A stretch of 64,000 nt of DNA, from NCBI GenBank assembly GCA_019400425.1, contig JAFREE010000075.1:1-64000 (forward strand), written 5' to 3'. The position numbers were made by a program, and so were the translations under genes. This DNA is from Hymenochaete sp. R1 (Eukaryota; Basidiomycota; Agaricomycetes; Hymenochaetales; Hymenochaetaceae). The notes under the pieces were generated by a model. It ran no database searches. It worked only from the letters and a program-made list of their open reading frames with translations, and was not told the origin of the DNA. Within the stretch, counting starts at the first letter, position 1. Each line of letters starts with the position of its first letter. Positions 12,461 through 25,391 of the stretch are shown here, one piece after another.

Positions 12461-14766
12461 AAGGAGGTCGAGTTACAAAAAGAACAAGATGGGACGAACG
12501 GTCGCGGTTTAACTTTACAGTTAAGCTTTATATAAGCATTTGAATTGAGTAAGTATTTCCCACCGCCTTTGTCGAGCTTTTCTTACTCGAGGCTTGCCAC
12601 CCTCTCTGTTTTACTCTCTTTCTCTCTGAAACACGTCCGTTCGACAAAGCCCCTTTGGTCAGCGCTGGGATTAAACCAGAATCACATATTGTGGTATTGA
12701 TGCGCATTTAACAACGTAACCGCACTAACGTGAATTTGTCGCTGGTTACGACGTTTACGGCACGGCTCTACAATCAATCGAAGGTCCAACAACGCGGCTG
12801 CTTCTGCTTCTGACAACATCGACGCCTTCGCCGGAGTGTACTACCGGCCGAGGTATCGAGCGCTTCTCGTTGGAAAGAAACAACACGGGTCGAACTGAAT
12901 TCAACTGTCTATTGGAGATGTGTACCGAGGAAGGGGTGTTCAAGGTGAAATAAACTCCGCGCATGTTCTTCCTAGCATCACACTATCTCACACGATTAGA
13001 ATTACAGGAGAAGACGAACCCGTAAACATGGTGCTCAATGCTGAAGTCTGGACTTAGAACAGCTTCTCATTCGGATCCACCTTGTGTAGGTCCCATTTGT
13101 AAAAGACACCCCTCCGGGGATGTGAGATCGCTGAATGACCGACGGGCGGCACAACTAGCTATCTACAACCGCAGGCCGGCGCTGCGGCCTCTCAAACCAA
13201 CTCAAATAACTGAATAGAGCCTGCCGCCAACTGTGCGGGCCAGACCGGAACCTCTACACGAATTCCAATTCCTGGCAGTGGCGTTGTCGTCGGCACGCCT
13301 CTGGAGCTTACCATCGTCGACCTTCGTGTGTTTTCTTCCGCATGATACCTTGAACTCTTTACAATACCTCTCACTTTTCGACCATGCTAGAACTCAATTC
13401 TAAATGCCATTGTGGACATAAGTTTACATCCGCCGAGCCGCCGATGAGAAATGCTTCATTGTTTTGGCCTTCCTTTACCTTAGCTATCGTTTTCGACGAT
13501 GAACTTTGCAGGGAGGGTTGTGAAAACGCTGGTGGAATCTCTTACCTCTGATCCTCGTATGAGATCTTGCCCTCGGAATCAATTGAAGCTATTCCCGTTT
13601 TGCTCGCTGGATTGTAACCGAGCTCAGCCGCCGTAGCCTCTTCCAAGAGGATCCAATTTTAGGCTGCACACGACTGAGAACGAAAACTCCCGTAAATCCT
13701 GGCCTCGACTGTTGACTGTGTGGATAGATATGTTATGAAACGGGTTTGTGTATCCTATGACGAATTTCGAGACTATGCATCGCTAATGAACGTCGCTCAT
13801 CAAACCATCGCGGGAGCAAATAAATTTCATGCAATCGCGCTTTCATGGAGATTGAGGTTTTCGTCAAATATAATGCGGTAAGCAGAATTCGTTTTCCCTG
13901 GCATTCACCACCTGATATGTCCCGTCCCTAACCTAACCTATTTTATCCTTCTCACGTCCTTATTCCGCCCTCTTTGCCCAGCCGACCTTGCGACGCTCAC
14001 CTTTGGTCCTTCCGTGGGCTTGCCCCCTCTTCTACCCATTTATTGCCTTTCGCTTGTTCGCCATGGCTGTGCGTCTCTTGACACAGGTGAAACTGAATAC
14101 TGATATTGATCCCGTAGGCAAGAAGGAGTGGAAGGTAGATGCCAGATTCCGATACCGATACTGATGAGATTTGATCTTTACCGATGCCGGTTAGCGGATA
14201 CTCTCGCTTGCGCCTACACAAATTACCTTTGATGTTTCATGATTCTCGCGCTGCATTTCTTCCTGGGAGCAAGTGGAGGTTCGGTGCAAATTCAGTCACA
14301 GTGGCCGTGAGTCTGAACACGGCGCAAGCGCGTGGCCTTCGTCCTCACTTCTCTTTCACTCCTTCATCCCATTGGATTCCTTCCCGCAGCGGGTCACTGG
14401 GAGTCATATTTTTTAAAATATTCCTACACGTTGTGCTGCGAATTTAATTTGCTTTTGGTATGTATTTGTCCCTGCTCCCCAGGCGCATGCCTTCCGCCCT
14501 CGGTTGTGGGTGACGCATAACGGCATTTTGATATTCATATGCACGCCATCCCATTCCGATATGTTTGGACAGGCGGAGACGTGAGGTCGATCGGTTTATA
14601 AGATGAGAGATTGTAAGACCCTCCCGAAGCGGACCCACCCCTCCACACACATTCAATTCTCTCGTTACCTCTCGACCCCTCTTGTCCATCCCTCTGCACT
14701 AATTTAACGCAGCGCTCTCTTTAATCTATCCAATCCCTATCCATTCCTTTTCGCGGGGAACGAAAT
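12461..14766. other. Long intergenic region before the zinc-finger gene
   Basis: About 2.3 kb with no gene that I can support. The stretch next to 14767 is pyrimidine-rich (TCTCTT/CCTCT runs) as expected for a strong fungal promoter and a long 5' leader. Short open frames have no recognisable motif. Confidence 0.5.
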
Positions 14767-17680
14767 ATGTGCGACGACCACTTCCAGCATCTATTTGACA
14801 ACCTCGATCAGGTAGCCTCCTCGTCTGGCCCGTCAACTTCCCATCAAGCTCTACCTTCCCCATCCACTGTTTCATCCTGGGTATATCCTCAAATTCATCA
14901 GCAGCACCAGCAACGGCAGCAGCACCATGTCCATTCGCGGACATACGATCAGGTATCTCAGTCTTATGGTCAGATTCCGGTTCCTAGCCAAGGACCAGCA
15001 TCGGCACCTGCTGTTGGGGTGCCCCATACTCCATGGTCCCCTCACCAGCCACTCGTCTCGTCGCCTCAATATCACTCCAGCAATGTCGATAGGAAGCCGA
15101 ACCTTTATTCGCCAGCATCTACGTCGACCGCGTCGTTTTCCTCGTCACCCTTCTCCTTTGCTTCCCCAGCGGAATCTATTTCAGAAGGAAGGAGAGGTTC
15201 ATATGGGGGTGCAAGTCGTCATCTGAACACACCCCTGCCAGCACTAGCAGATGTACGGCGACGGGGTTCCGACGCGTTGCTCTTCCCGATCCAACACCAT
15301 CAAGAATATACGTCCCGCTGGTACGGGACAAACTCGGAACACAGTTCGGAGCGGAGAACGACCTCGGGAATGACGACGATAGCACCGACGGGGTCGGCGG
15401 CGATCTCAGGAACTGGCTTCCCCGACATGTCGATAGACGTCAGGACAAGCAACACAACTGCCAAAACCGGCACCGTCGGTCAACTCTGTGGCTCGATCGA
15501 GATTGGCGTCGGCGAGCGAAACGTGGGCGTTGACGTTGTGGGGAACGGCGGAATGGATGCCGTCGGAGAACGTGATCGACAGGCCTCGAGGCGGTTCACG
15601 TTCCCCCAACTCCAGCGAGGCGGTTATTTAGGAAAGGCGAGTTGCTTTTGTCTGTATAGAAGAACCGCTCGGACTGATATAAGATGGGCGCGTCGCTGGA
15701 ATGGACCCTATAGGTCGAAACGAAGGGAAACGACGGTACCGTACCACCCGTAATGCAGAACTGGCTTCTCCACCAACCTCAGTCGCAACTGCAAGTCAGT
15801 CGCGATGAATGCATCAGCTCTACTTCAGGCAGTGCCAGCCGATTGGCCACTTTGCACCAGCCTGTGCCTTCCTTTAGTCATCACAACGCGGTCCAACATT
15901 TCTCTGCGGGCGAGTTTGGTGAAGCAGTGCCATTTGCGGCTTTGTCCCAAGGCGTTCCTTCCGTAGTAGTGGCCTCTACCACAAATGGCGAAGCCGAATA
16001 CGATCTTGCATACGCCAGCGACGATTTTGGCGACGATTTTGACGACCATGAAGCCTTTGACGAAGACGTGAAGAGTGGAATCCCCAATGCGACCGAACCT
16101 CAAAGTGGTGCCAACAGACATTTACCTTTTTCACAACCATCTGGTTTCGAGTACGCGAATAGTATGTCAGACCCAGTACCGCCTGCAGCTGGTGATGCTC
16201 GGAACGTACTCGGTGCTGGGCCATTGACGCCGGCAGATTACACTTCGGCCCCCTTTGGATTCCCTCACCAACCACCGTCTCCCGTGGCGGAACTGCAATA
16301 CCCACCGGGGGTATCTGGTACCCCGGCTGATTTTATGCGTGCCATGCATGAATCTACAGCGAGTGCTGCGGCGCATAGTCCAACATGGACTATCCCACGT
16401 GTCGCAACTGAAGGTCATCAGGACGAAGTCGCTGATAAACCGCCCTCACCCACATTTAGGATGACGCACTCCCCTTCTCGTGTCCATACATTTTCCGATT
16501 CTCATCCTTCGCGTACAAACAACTCCAAACGAACACACGTACCGTCTAACGAGAACTCCAGTAGCGCTATCTCCGTGCCTTTAGGTCAACCAGTGAGAGT
16601 ACTAGTTGATTCGTCGACACCTGGAGAGCCACCCAAGAAAGTAAAAATGCATCAATGTGGGGTATGTTTGAAGCTCTTTCCGCGTCCTAGCGGACTCGCG
16701 ACTCATATGAACTCGCATTCGGGGGCTCGCCGTGAGTTTTCCCTCATCTTCACGTCACGTTCAGTTATTGATTTCACTTTACTCTCCTCCCGTCGCAGCG
16801 TTCAAATGTCCACTTGCGTTGTGCCCAAAGACATTTGCGGTGCGCTCCAATGCCCGTCGACATCTTCGGACTCACGGCATCGCAATCCCACCAGCCGCCT
16901 TGAAGGGATCTCGCGCACAGGAAGAAGTATTTCAAGTCGGTTTTGAGACACCCGTCGTTGTGGATGTACAGGATCCCCTTTCTCCGTACCCTTACGACTC
17001 ATCCGGGGGTGACAGCTCGACGTCTCGTTCTGTCATGAATGCTACAGCTATGGAAGAGGGTTTCCAAGCTGGCCTCGGAGAAGAAGAAGTATTAGGGAGG
17101 CAACCGAAGCTGAGATGGGTACCCCCAAGTCTCGCTGATCGATTGAATGCCGGGAAACTGAGGTCCCTGAGTCCCAACTCCGAAATGGAGGATATGGATA
17201 CTGATTTGGATCCCTATGAGCAACCTCCTCACGTCCAACAGGCATCTTCGAGCGTCAATGCGTTTCCGGACACGAGTTCTATGTCACCATTCGCATTTTC
17301 TCGTGAACAAAATGTAAGCTTCTCGCCTGCTGAAGAGGGGAACGCCCCTACCGCCAACCACGCGCCTCAGGGATCGACTTATCACTCGCTCTCTCACATT
17401 CAAGGCCGCGCAACATCCGGCACAGGGGCAAGAGGCAATCGCCGGATCGCTCCGATGCCTCTCCCACCTATCGTCCCAACCTCTGACGACGTTGGAAACA
17501 TTTTTACTCGCTTCGATGAACGTAACTCTCACGCGGAAGCAGGAACACAGCCGTATCATCCCGACCAGGTGTGTCCCCATAATTTCCTTTCTATCTTCGT
17601 TCTCATGTCTTTCTCGTATCTATTTTTTTTGTCTAATTCGGAACAAGAGAGTGACTGATTTCAAGTTTCTGCATGAATAA
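14767..17680 (+). CDS. C2H2 zinc-finger transcription factor
   Basis: Two tandem C2H2 fingers are clear: HQCGVCLKLFPRPSGLATH near 16650-16710 and, after an intron at 16732-16798, FKCPLALCPKTFAVRSNARR near 16800-16860. This paired finger, with its short HSGARPF linker, is typical of a large basidiomycete family of DNA-binding regulators. The long N-terminus (from 14767) is rich in Ser, Pro, Gln and His, which suits a transcription activation region. The N-terminal frame must be spliced into the zinc-finger frame somewhere between about 15600 and 15720; an acceptor after CCCTATAG at 15713 opens the right frame, but the donor is unclear. After the fingers comes another disordered stretch. A final intron (17569-17665) leads to a short last exon ending in a stop at 17678-17680. 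Target genes unknown. Confidence 0.8.
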
Positions 17681-20129
17681 TGCCTATCATCAATACGTTT
17701 AGTGGCGAGCTCTTTCAGGACCAGGACTCGCTATTGCTCTGCGCGGTTGACTCGCTGGTCGAGTTGATCAATCCTTCGAGTTTTATCTGAAACCATTCTT
17801 TTGGCTGTTCTAGTTTTGGAGTCGATGTTACCGGTCAGAACTCATTCGACTACTTTCGACCTCCATGTCGGTCCCAGTCGACCCCACTAACAACATTCCG
17901 TGCTTCCATCGTGATTTACTATTGATATTTCTTTTCAATCACTGTATCTTGTTTCTTGAACATCTGACATGAAGAATATTTTTTGTTCGTATTTTGCATT
18001 CACGCGGCTACGATACTAGCATCGTTGCTTTCAATTTCTTTTCTTAATAGTGGTCCACATTTTGTCTCACAATTATTTTCTCTGCACTAGGACGATCCTG
18101 GAATTCCTCTTTTTTTCTTTCCTTGTATCTTGCGTCACACATTCATTCTGAGCCAGATCTTGTATTGTAGTTTACTTGACCGACTTGATCCAGGTTGACA
18201 CGTACATTGGGGCCTTGCCTTGAGTACATACTCGCTGAGCGAGACACGTACAGCTTGAGCCGTGCGAGCTTTGCGACTTTTTGATCTTTTTGAATAGAAC
18301 TTGGATCTTTAATACAATTGCTCCGTACGGGGCTCACCTCCGAACCGCTTCTTCATGCACGACTTTAGCAGATGATTAGCCGCTCCGAGTTTCACTCAGT
18401 CCGCTCCCTTTGTTCTCCCTATTTCAGGATTCCTCCAATGGTTGCATTCGAAGAGTATGTAGATTAAGTAGGTTCTCTTCCATTTTTCGGGAAGATGTAC
18501 TTTCGCGCCCGAGATCGCCAGCTTTTTTCCCTTAACTTTTCAAGCCCATAAGCTCGTTTTCTGTCGTGTTCTGAATCGTCCGAAGGTCGGGTCCTTCTTG
18601 GAAGGTATCTTGTCTCCCGAGCATTTACCCATCATCATGTAAATCTTTTTGGGTCATCTACCATTTTCAGGATTATTCATTTACACCAAACTTTCGCTGT
18701 AAGAAAAATGATGATATCATTGAGTTAGAGTCAAGCTTCGTTGAGTAGTTCACTACAAATTCAGTCTTTCAGCCTTTGCAGCGACTGGCTGCTTTCCGTC
18801 CTATGCGGATTTGATGGCTGCCTTTTGTCAATCGCGATACTCCGCCGACGAACGTGTATTTTTCCCGACGGATAATGGCGAGGACTTGAAGCAGCCGCGT
18901 ACTCGAGTAATGCCTTCGCTAAGCCTGTCGAGCTCGTGCAATATGAGGGAGGCTGTGTTATCGTGCCTCACTTACGATTGACTTCGTTAGCGAACTTTCC
19001 AAGGCCAATCTAACATTTAAAGAAGCCATCTCGAGATGCCTCCTCGTGCGTTACTTCTCTTTTACTCCAATGTTGACTACTGCCGTCCGATCCGGGATGA
19101 GGTCTTGTTCCATCCGGAGAGCGCCCCGTGTGTTAGCGATCGACAATGAAGCGTTTCAAAATAGTCATTTGATACTTTCTGTTTACCTCAACAACCGACT
19201 CTGAAAAACGCGAGGTGGTTCCGAATCTATCGCAAATCACAACTAGATTTTTCATGGTATGTCCCTGCAAAAAAAATCATCATTCCAGAAGTAGGCAAGC
19301 TCGGTCAGAATACTTCGGATGTGATATTGCTGGACGAACAGTGTGACCATACGAAACCCAATTCTACATCAACAACATCCGTAAAAAAAGTAAGTCATGA
19401 TAATCTTGTGGATTATGCCTATATTAATCAAACCTTACCTGAACTGCCATTCCATCAAAGGCAGCTTGTGAACACAAAAGTAGATTAGCTTTTTTAACGC
19501 ATTGCCCACCACGGCTTTAAAGGCTTTTCCTCCCTTCCCCAATCGGCCCGCGGACAAGAATGGCATTTTCAGGTGTGTTTCTTTTCCCTATAAAGGCTAT
19601 ATGGACAGGGCATGTGAGATTAATCAACGGTCGCGTTTGTATACTGATCACGGGGATAGCGTTGGAGGTAAAATAAGCTCTTATCGACTCCAAATCGCAA
19701 CATCTTTTGCCAGATGTCAAAACTCTTCAGAGTGATGGCAAGCGTTCGCTGAATGTGAATTACAGTAGTGCTTCGGAAACAACGTGACAAGTCAGCCGCA
19801 AAACGAGAACTTAAAAAAAGCCAAGTTTGACGATGTGATACCGCGCAACAAGAGCAGACAAATATGCATGTGCTTGATATAAATTATTGATGATCTAACG
19901 ATTGTCTAGATGCGATGATGGGATCTGTGTTTGCAATACAGATTCGAGTCTTCTACCTCCTATAGCTGAGAATCAATCATTATCTTTCGAAAGGTGAGGC
20001 CTTCCAAACTCGAACCTCTTTGCTGAGGCCAGGCTCCAAAATACTGATCGAATAATCACAGCTTGATATCTACGTTGAGCATCAACTTGCTCCAATACTA
20101 AAGGGACAGACTTACTCGTCAATCTCGAG

Positions 20130-20164
<35 letters not shown>

Positions 20165-20916
20165 AATTCGATCACAGGACCAGAAAAATCCGACTTTACC
20201 TTAACAATAGGGTGGAAGAGCGTCGTAGAAAGACCATGCCATAAGGGGCCTTGTATTATTGTCGAAAGGGAGGAAAAATGCTGTATCGGCGTCCTCGGGA
20301 AAGTCGCCACAGAACTTGGAGGGCGACGGCGATGATTTGGCGCCTGATGCGCCACAGACAGCAGGTCAGGAACCTTAGGGTGTTTAAGACTGTATAAGAC
20401 CAAGCGTAGTTCCCGGGATCCGAAGAAAGTTGAACACCCACATACCTTGAAGTATATTCAAGTTATATTTGGTATGAAGAGACATGCGCTGTAGGTCGTC
20501 ACAGTAAAACACTCTAACAAATAATCAGCCGAATAGATTGAAACGTTCGGAGAGACGGGAGGAGGGCAATGGATATGCGAGCGAAGCGAATTTCAATACA
20601 TCAACAGGAGCTCAGCTCAAGGTCCAGAAGGAAGCGAAAGAATAGAAATGTTTATAACGCTTTCGTGCCTACTCTCAACACCCATTCTTCCGCACTTGCG
20701 GCACATAAAAGCGCTCGAAACGAGCGGCTTGATCGTAAGAACTCGAGAAGACTCCAAGGCTGATTCTCCACAACGCCGCACGGTATGTATAACGAGGTCC
20801 CCAGCCTTGTATTGAAATGGTTGGACCGCCTGTTTGGCGCAGGACCCTCGTAGATAAAAAAAACGAAATTGTGTTTCCCTCTCGCTATGGATTGCACTGT
20901 CCGATGCCCGCAAAAG
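17681..20916. other. Gene-poor stretch of about 3.2 kb
   Basis: No gene supported. The first few hundred bases are T-rich and probably include the 3' UTR of the zinc-finger gene. Open frames further on are short and lack motifs. An (AT)n microsatellite lies at 20133-20162. Some minus-strand frames at 20250-20900 look mildly protein-like but cannot be joined. Confidence 0.45.
20133..20162. repeat. (AT)n microsatellite
   Basis: Thirty bases of uninterrupted AT dinucleotide repeat in the gene-poor stretch. Confidence 0.95.
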
Positions 20917-21594
20917 TCATAGTCGCCTTGTATTATAAAGAACTCGGCCTACGAGTCCGACGGGAATGTCGTATGGTGTTGGTATCGCAGTTGAACCGGC
21001 GGCGTTGAGATACGGATTTCTATCGGATGTGGGGACAGGAACGAGAGCATGGGAATCTGAAGTATCGGGTACATGCCAAGAAGGCAGGGAAGGTCGGTAT
21101 TGATATGTGTTGAAAATCGGGACTTTATTTATTAGCATCCTGATTGGTCCAATGTCGAGGTAGGAAAAAGTTCGTACCGGTGATTGTACACAAGTCCCCA
21201 AAGGCTGGTGCATTGAAGAGCGCCAAAGCCCAGTAAACAAAATATGTCAGGAGAACAAGTGTGATCGAGTATGCAGGGAGAAGTATTGCCCATTCCCTGG
21301 ACAAGTTCATATAACCGTTTGTGCAGCACAACCAAAGTTAAATGAAATGAGACCGGGGGTGCATGTTGAGGACAAAAGGATGGTTACGAACCGGTTAGGA
21401 TACCAGTCTATTCCGAGAAACTCTATCCATGTCTCTGGGAGCAGCGCCCATAGAGCGTAAAGAATAAAGAAGAAGTATGAGGAGGACCATGCCACAAATC
21501 CGTAGAACTCTGGAGCTCGGCTTTTTAATCGATCAGGACCGGTTGGATAAGGCGCAAGAGGGGCCCGAGGAGAAGTGGGCTCGTCGAGTTCCAT
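20917..21594 (-). CDS. PIGP: PIG-P, GPI-GlcNAc transferase subunit, 175 aa
   Basis: Three exons (21594-21392, 21296-21178, 21122-20917) assemble into 175 residues. The protein belongs to the PIG-P family, a small ER membrane subunit of the enzyme that adds GlcNAc to phosphatidylinositol in the first step of GPI anchor synthesis. Family marks are EFYGFVAWSSSYFFFILYA (first membrane helix), LPETWIEFLGIDWYPNREW, a second hydrophobic helix (LLPAYSITLVLLTYFVYWAL) and a C-terminal YDIPVGLVGRVLY motif. The second intron was placed at 21177-21123 because it has a GTACGA donor, a CTAAT branch-point-like sequence and an AAG acceptor and restores the frame to the conserved end. It is divergently placed against the primase gene. 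Confidence 0.92.
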
Positions 21595-21887
21595 ACCACG
21601 CTGTTCTTATTCCAGGGAGCTGCTGCCCTTTGAAGAAGCCTGACAACACTGGTACGGTAGCAGCGGATCAGACGGTGGGTGGAAGAGGAGGAGGAGGAGA
21701 CTGAGACTCTACAGGCGCTGTGAGAAAGAAATTCCCTGTCCAGTCCAGTGTCCGAGTCCGAGTCTGTTTCATGTGTCACGCATCACGCAGTGTGACGAGA
21801 CGCGTCGGGCGCGTGGACGTGACTCAGACACTTTCTCCCTCAACCACTATCATATCATATCAATTTCTGCTTCACAGAGCAATAGAG
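21595..21887. promoter_or_regulatory. Shared divergent promoter region of PIG-P and primase
   Basis: Only 293 bp separate the two divergent start codons, so the core promoters of both genes must lie here or inside the leaders. No clear TATA box was seen in either orientation. Confidence 0.6.
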
Positions 21888-23441
21888 ATGCAAGCTGAGG
21901 ACGATGTATCGACACCAGAGGTCATGATGGCCTTCTATCGACGACTTTACCCTTTCAAGTCAATTTTCGCATGGTTGAATCACCAACACGCTCCGACTCG
22001 CCTGTTCACACATCGCGAATTTGCTTTTACGCTACAGGGAGATGTTTACCTTCGATACAACTCTTTCTCGACACTCGAAGAACTCCGGAAGCAGGTTATG
22101 AGGCTCAACCCTAGCCGATTTGAAATAGGGGCAATCTACAACGCAAGGCCTCGCGATAAGAAGACACTGCGTGCGGGAGCACTCCAACCTCAGCAGCGCG
22201 AGCTCGTGTTCGATATCGACATGACGGATTACGACGAAATTAGGACGTGCTGCTCGGGAAAAGGGATTTGCAAGAGGTGTTGGGGTTTCATCGCTGTTGC
22301 CGTCAAGATCTTAGACACTTCTCTTAGATTGCATTTCGGATTTCGGCAAATTTTGTGGGTATACTCTGGAAGGCGTGGAATACACTGTTGGGTGTCCGAC
22401 GCGGAGGCAATGTTGCTCACTGACGAACAAAGAAAATCAGTGATGGGTTGGTTGGAAGTCATCAAGGGTGGACAAGGCATGGCCAAAAAAGTTAATGTTC
22501 GAGGACCACACAATCGCTCGGCGTTACATCCTTCCCTCAGGCAAGAGATATTTGCTTACCTATGATTTCCTGAAGCTGAACTATCGTTCATAGGTCTGCC
22601 GCTCAAATATCGCGGAACGAATTCCCCAACCTCATAATTAATGATCAGAATTGTTTCTCGACAACGGAGCAGACTGATGTGATACTCGAAATAATTCGAT
22701 CAGTGGATAAAGACGTCGCAAATCGTCTTCATTATCGATGGACACATTCTTCAAAGAGCTCAGAGGAAAAATGGGATGACCTTCGTCGCGAAGCAAACCA
22801 AGAAAGGACGAGGATGCGTAAGGAGAAGGCAAGAGATCAGAATGTGACAGAAGAACAAGTAAACGTGGAACTTGACGACATCGTGAGTTTAGCGTACAGT
22901 CAAGTCTATAAAAGTTTCCGACCAAATTTTCTTCAAGCCATTGTTCCGGGTGCTGGAAGATATTACGCTTCAATACACTTACCCTCGTCTGGATGCGGAG
23001 GTTTCTAAACACCGAAATCATTTGCTTAAGGCGCCTTTCTGCGTCCACCCCGCAACGGGCCGTATTTGCGTTCCTGTCAACCCTCGTGATGTCGATTCCT
23101 TTGATCCTGATGGTGTTCCTACGGTCGGACAGCTCTTACGTGAATTAGATGCACTTGCGGGAGATACAGACACAATTGCTAGTGATTCTCAGGCGGGTAA
23201 GCTGAATGCTTAGAAATCTCCATGTGACTTGGCGATTAATAAACAATATTCTGCTTTAAGACTGGCAACGTACATCCTTAAAGCCGTATGTAGACATGTT
23301 GGATATTCATGTTACGGGACTCATGAATGAAGCTCGGCGCGTAAAGCGGGAACAAGGTACGAACTGTGTATCATTGCTGCTCCATTTTTATTCTTACCAG
23401 TGCTCCTCTAATTAGATGCACCGACAGATCTTACTTTTTAA
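21888..23441 (+). CDS. PRI1: DNA primase small (catalytic) subunit, 440 aa
   Basis: Five exons (21888-22540, 22594-22882, 22938-23196, 23261-23356, 23416-23441) give 440 residues. The protein is the catalytic subunit of the polymerase alpha-primase complex, which makes RNA primers at replication origins and lagging strands. Visible motifs are the metal-binding FDIDMTDYD (two catalytic aspartates), a zinc-binding cluster TCCSGKGICKRCW, the nucleotide-binding block SGRRGIHCWVSD and KAPFCVHPATGRICVP near the C-terminus. The third intron ends before DWQRTSLKPYVDML, the usual end block of the family. The first intron (22541-22593) has a GC donor (GCAAGA); no GT donor there keeps the frame. Length fits the family (about 400-450). 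Confidence 0.96.
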
Positions 23442-24400
23442 TGCCTGGTTTGGGATTTGATATACTGGACTATTTTGCGCAGTTCTTGCACCATTACTGT
23501 CGGAAACCTCTGTTGAAACTTCATTTCTTTTGGTTAGAAACTGCACGAATGAAAAGCATTGGTATTCGACATCTCGCATCTTGAACTTTTACCATGACGG
23601 AGAGACTATGGGAGCGCCTGTCAGAGCACTTGAACTATGCGCTCATAGTAAGCTGGTTCATACCAACCCGGATCCAGTTCGTCCACGAAGCCCACTCAAG
23701 AACGTCCAAATATCAATGAACTATAACGCGAACCTCTGGAGTAGCGCCTCGCCGCTTGCCGCACGACCACGAATGTATCGGTCTTCGGCACATCAGCTGT
23801 AGATTTATCGAAGATTGTTCATTTTAGGGACCTCGGATAGAATTCAGTTCGCCCCAATAGCGTATTGGTTCTAAATTTTCCGACGACTTTTGAATGTTCC
23901 TTTAGCTGATTGAGCTCCTCTAAAATCCCTCGACCCTATTGGTTGGCATTGAAAATTGCGGCTTCGAACAATCATGTAGGTGCTCACTCAAATGTCTAAG
24001 AAAATGAGTGCTGACTTTGGGTCGACTTAGAAATGGAATTTTGATGCAGTGTAACAGAATATAACGCAGTTGTATAAGTCTTGCAAGAGCTACACTCTTC
24101 TTTGAGAGAAATATTTAATCATAAAAACTAAAATTACATGATTTGCCTCTCGTAGAGACTTAAGTTAAGAAAGAAAACGAATCAAGTGCCAAAGTCAAAG
24201 CCAGGCTCGGATGAACTTTCGGAGTGCATGCAGCTTGCAGTTAAACTCGCGGTGCTCTAAAATGACGAAAGGCCGAAAGCTTCACAAAACGCCGATCCCA
24301 GTGTAGCAGCGCGATATGCAACTCGACCGGTGACCACGACGTTCACCTGGCTTTTCTAACTCCCTCACCTTACCTAAGTGAACGAGAAAACCCGTTCTGA
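23442..24400. other. Intergenic between primase and cyclo-ligase
   Basis: About 960 bp. Contains the primase 3' end and a promoter for the next gene. A short plus-strand frame at 23530-23802 has no recognisable motif and is not called. Confidence 0.5.
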
Positions 24401-25326
24401 ATGTCTGCCGCAAAGTCTACCATTATTCCAGGGGTCAAAAGGGTTATTCGACAGGCAGTTCAAAAAAAGGTCTCTGATGTGACAGAAGTAGACATTCGCA
24501 AGCAATGTGGGTGCCCACGCTTGATTTCTTGTTGTTTTGTTTCTCAACTACAATGATGTAGCGGAAGAAGTTGTAAAACAACTGCTAAAGCTACCTGTTT
24601 TCCAATCGAGCAACTCAATAAGCTGCTACCTGAGCATGAAAGGCGAAGTAGACACGTCTAGTATTGGCACCACGGTCCTCCGAGAAAGTAATAGACAACG
24701 TCTTCTTCAACCTTCAGATGCTCAACCTGATACACAGAGAAGACACTTTTTGTTCCTAAAATCGCCAACAGGAACGATAACCGTATGGATATGCTACAGA
24801 TATACGGACAGGATGACCTAGATTCTCTGCCTTCTGGCGTCTGGGGAATCAAAGAACCCAATCCGGAGTGGCAGGGTCGTCGACGAACAAGTAGTAAGTT
24901 TTTAAAAACTTCCATGAAATCCACTTGATTGGTTTTCTTCGAGTTTTCGACGAGGATGCATCATCTCTCGATCTCATTTTGGTGCCAGGTGACAAAACAC
25001 GAAGCAGGGTCCACTGATTAGCAGTTGACAAAGTGGTCCAGGTGTTGCTTTCGATAGCAAGTTTTCCCGCCTAGGTCATGGGAAAGGTTACTACGACTTC
25101 TTCATCAACAATTATTGCAATTACAGGGTGAAGCCTTGCTTGGGTAAGAGCCTTCTATATTGTATTTTAATCAGTATTTCACCGGAACATGGCAGTCGCC
25201 TTATCGTTGCGAGAGCAGATTGTTCCTGTGGGGGAAATTCCAATGGCTGAACACGATCGAAGAATGGACTATATCATTACACCTGACGGCATTCTCAGCC
25301 GCGACCAGGATATTTTGTCAATCTGA
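24401..25326 (+). CDS. FAU1: 5-formyltetrahydrofolate cyclo-ligase, 221 aa
   Basis: Six exons (24401-24506, 24562-24687, 24738-24893, 24944-24988, 25042-25143, 25196-25326) give 221 residues, the usual length. The enzyme converts 5-formyl-THF to 5,10-methenyl-THF with ATP and returns the storage folate to the one-carbon pool. Family marks in order are KLPVFQSSNSISCYLSM followed by KGEVDT, TLFVPKI, SLPSGVWGIKEP, DLILVPGVAF, the phosphate-binding loop SRLGHGKGYYDFF, and the C-terminal REQIVPVGEIP block. The start is the first ATG of the open exon. The gene converges tail to tail with the RAD51 paralogue, only 65 bp away. Confidence 0.94.
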
Positions 25327-25391
25327 AGTACCCTGGCGCATTGCAACGCATCCATCGATCTACAATAGGGTGAGCACATAAGTTAAACAAG

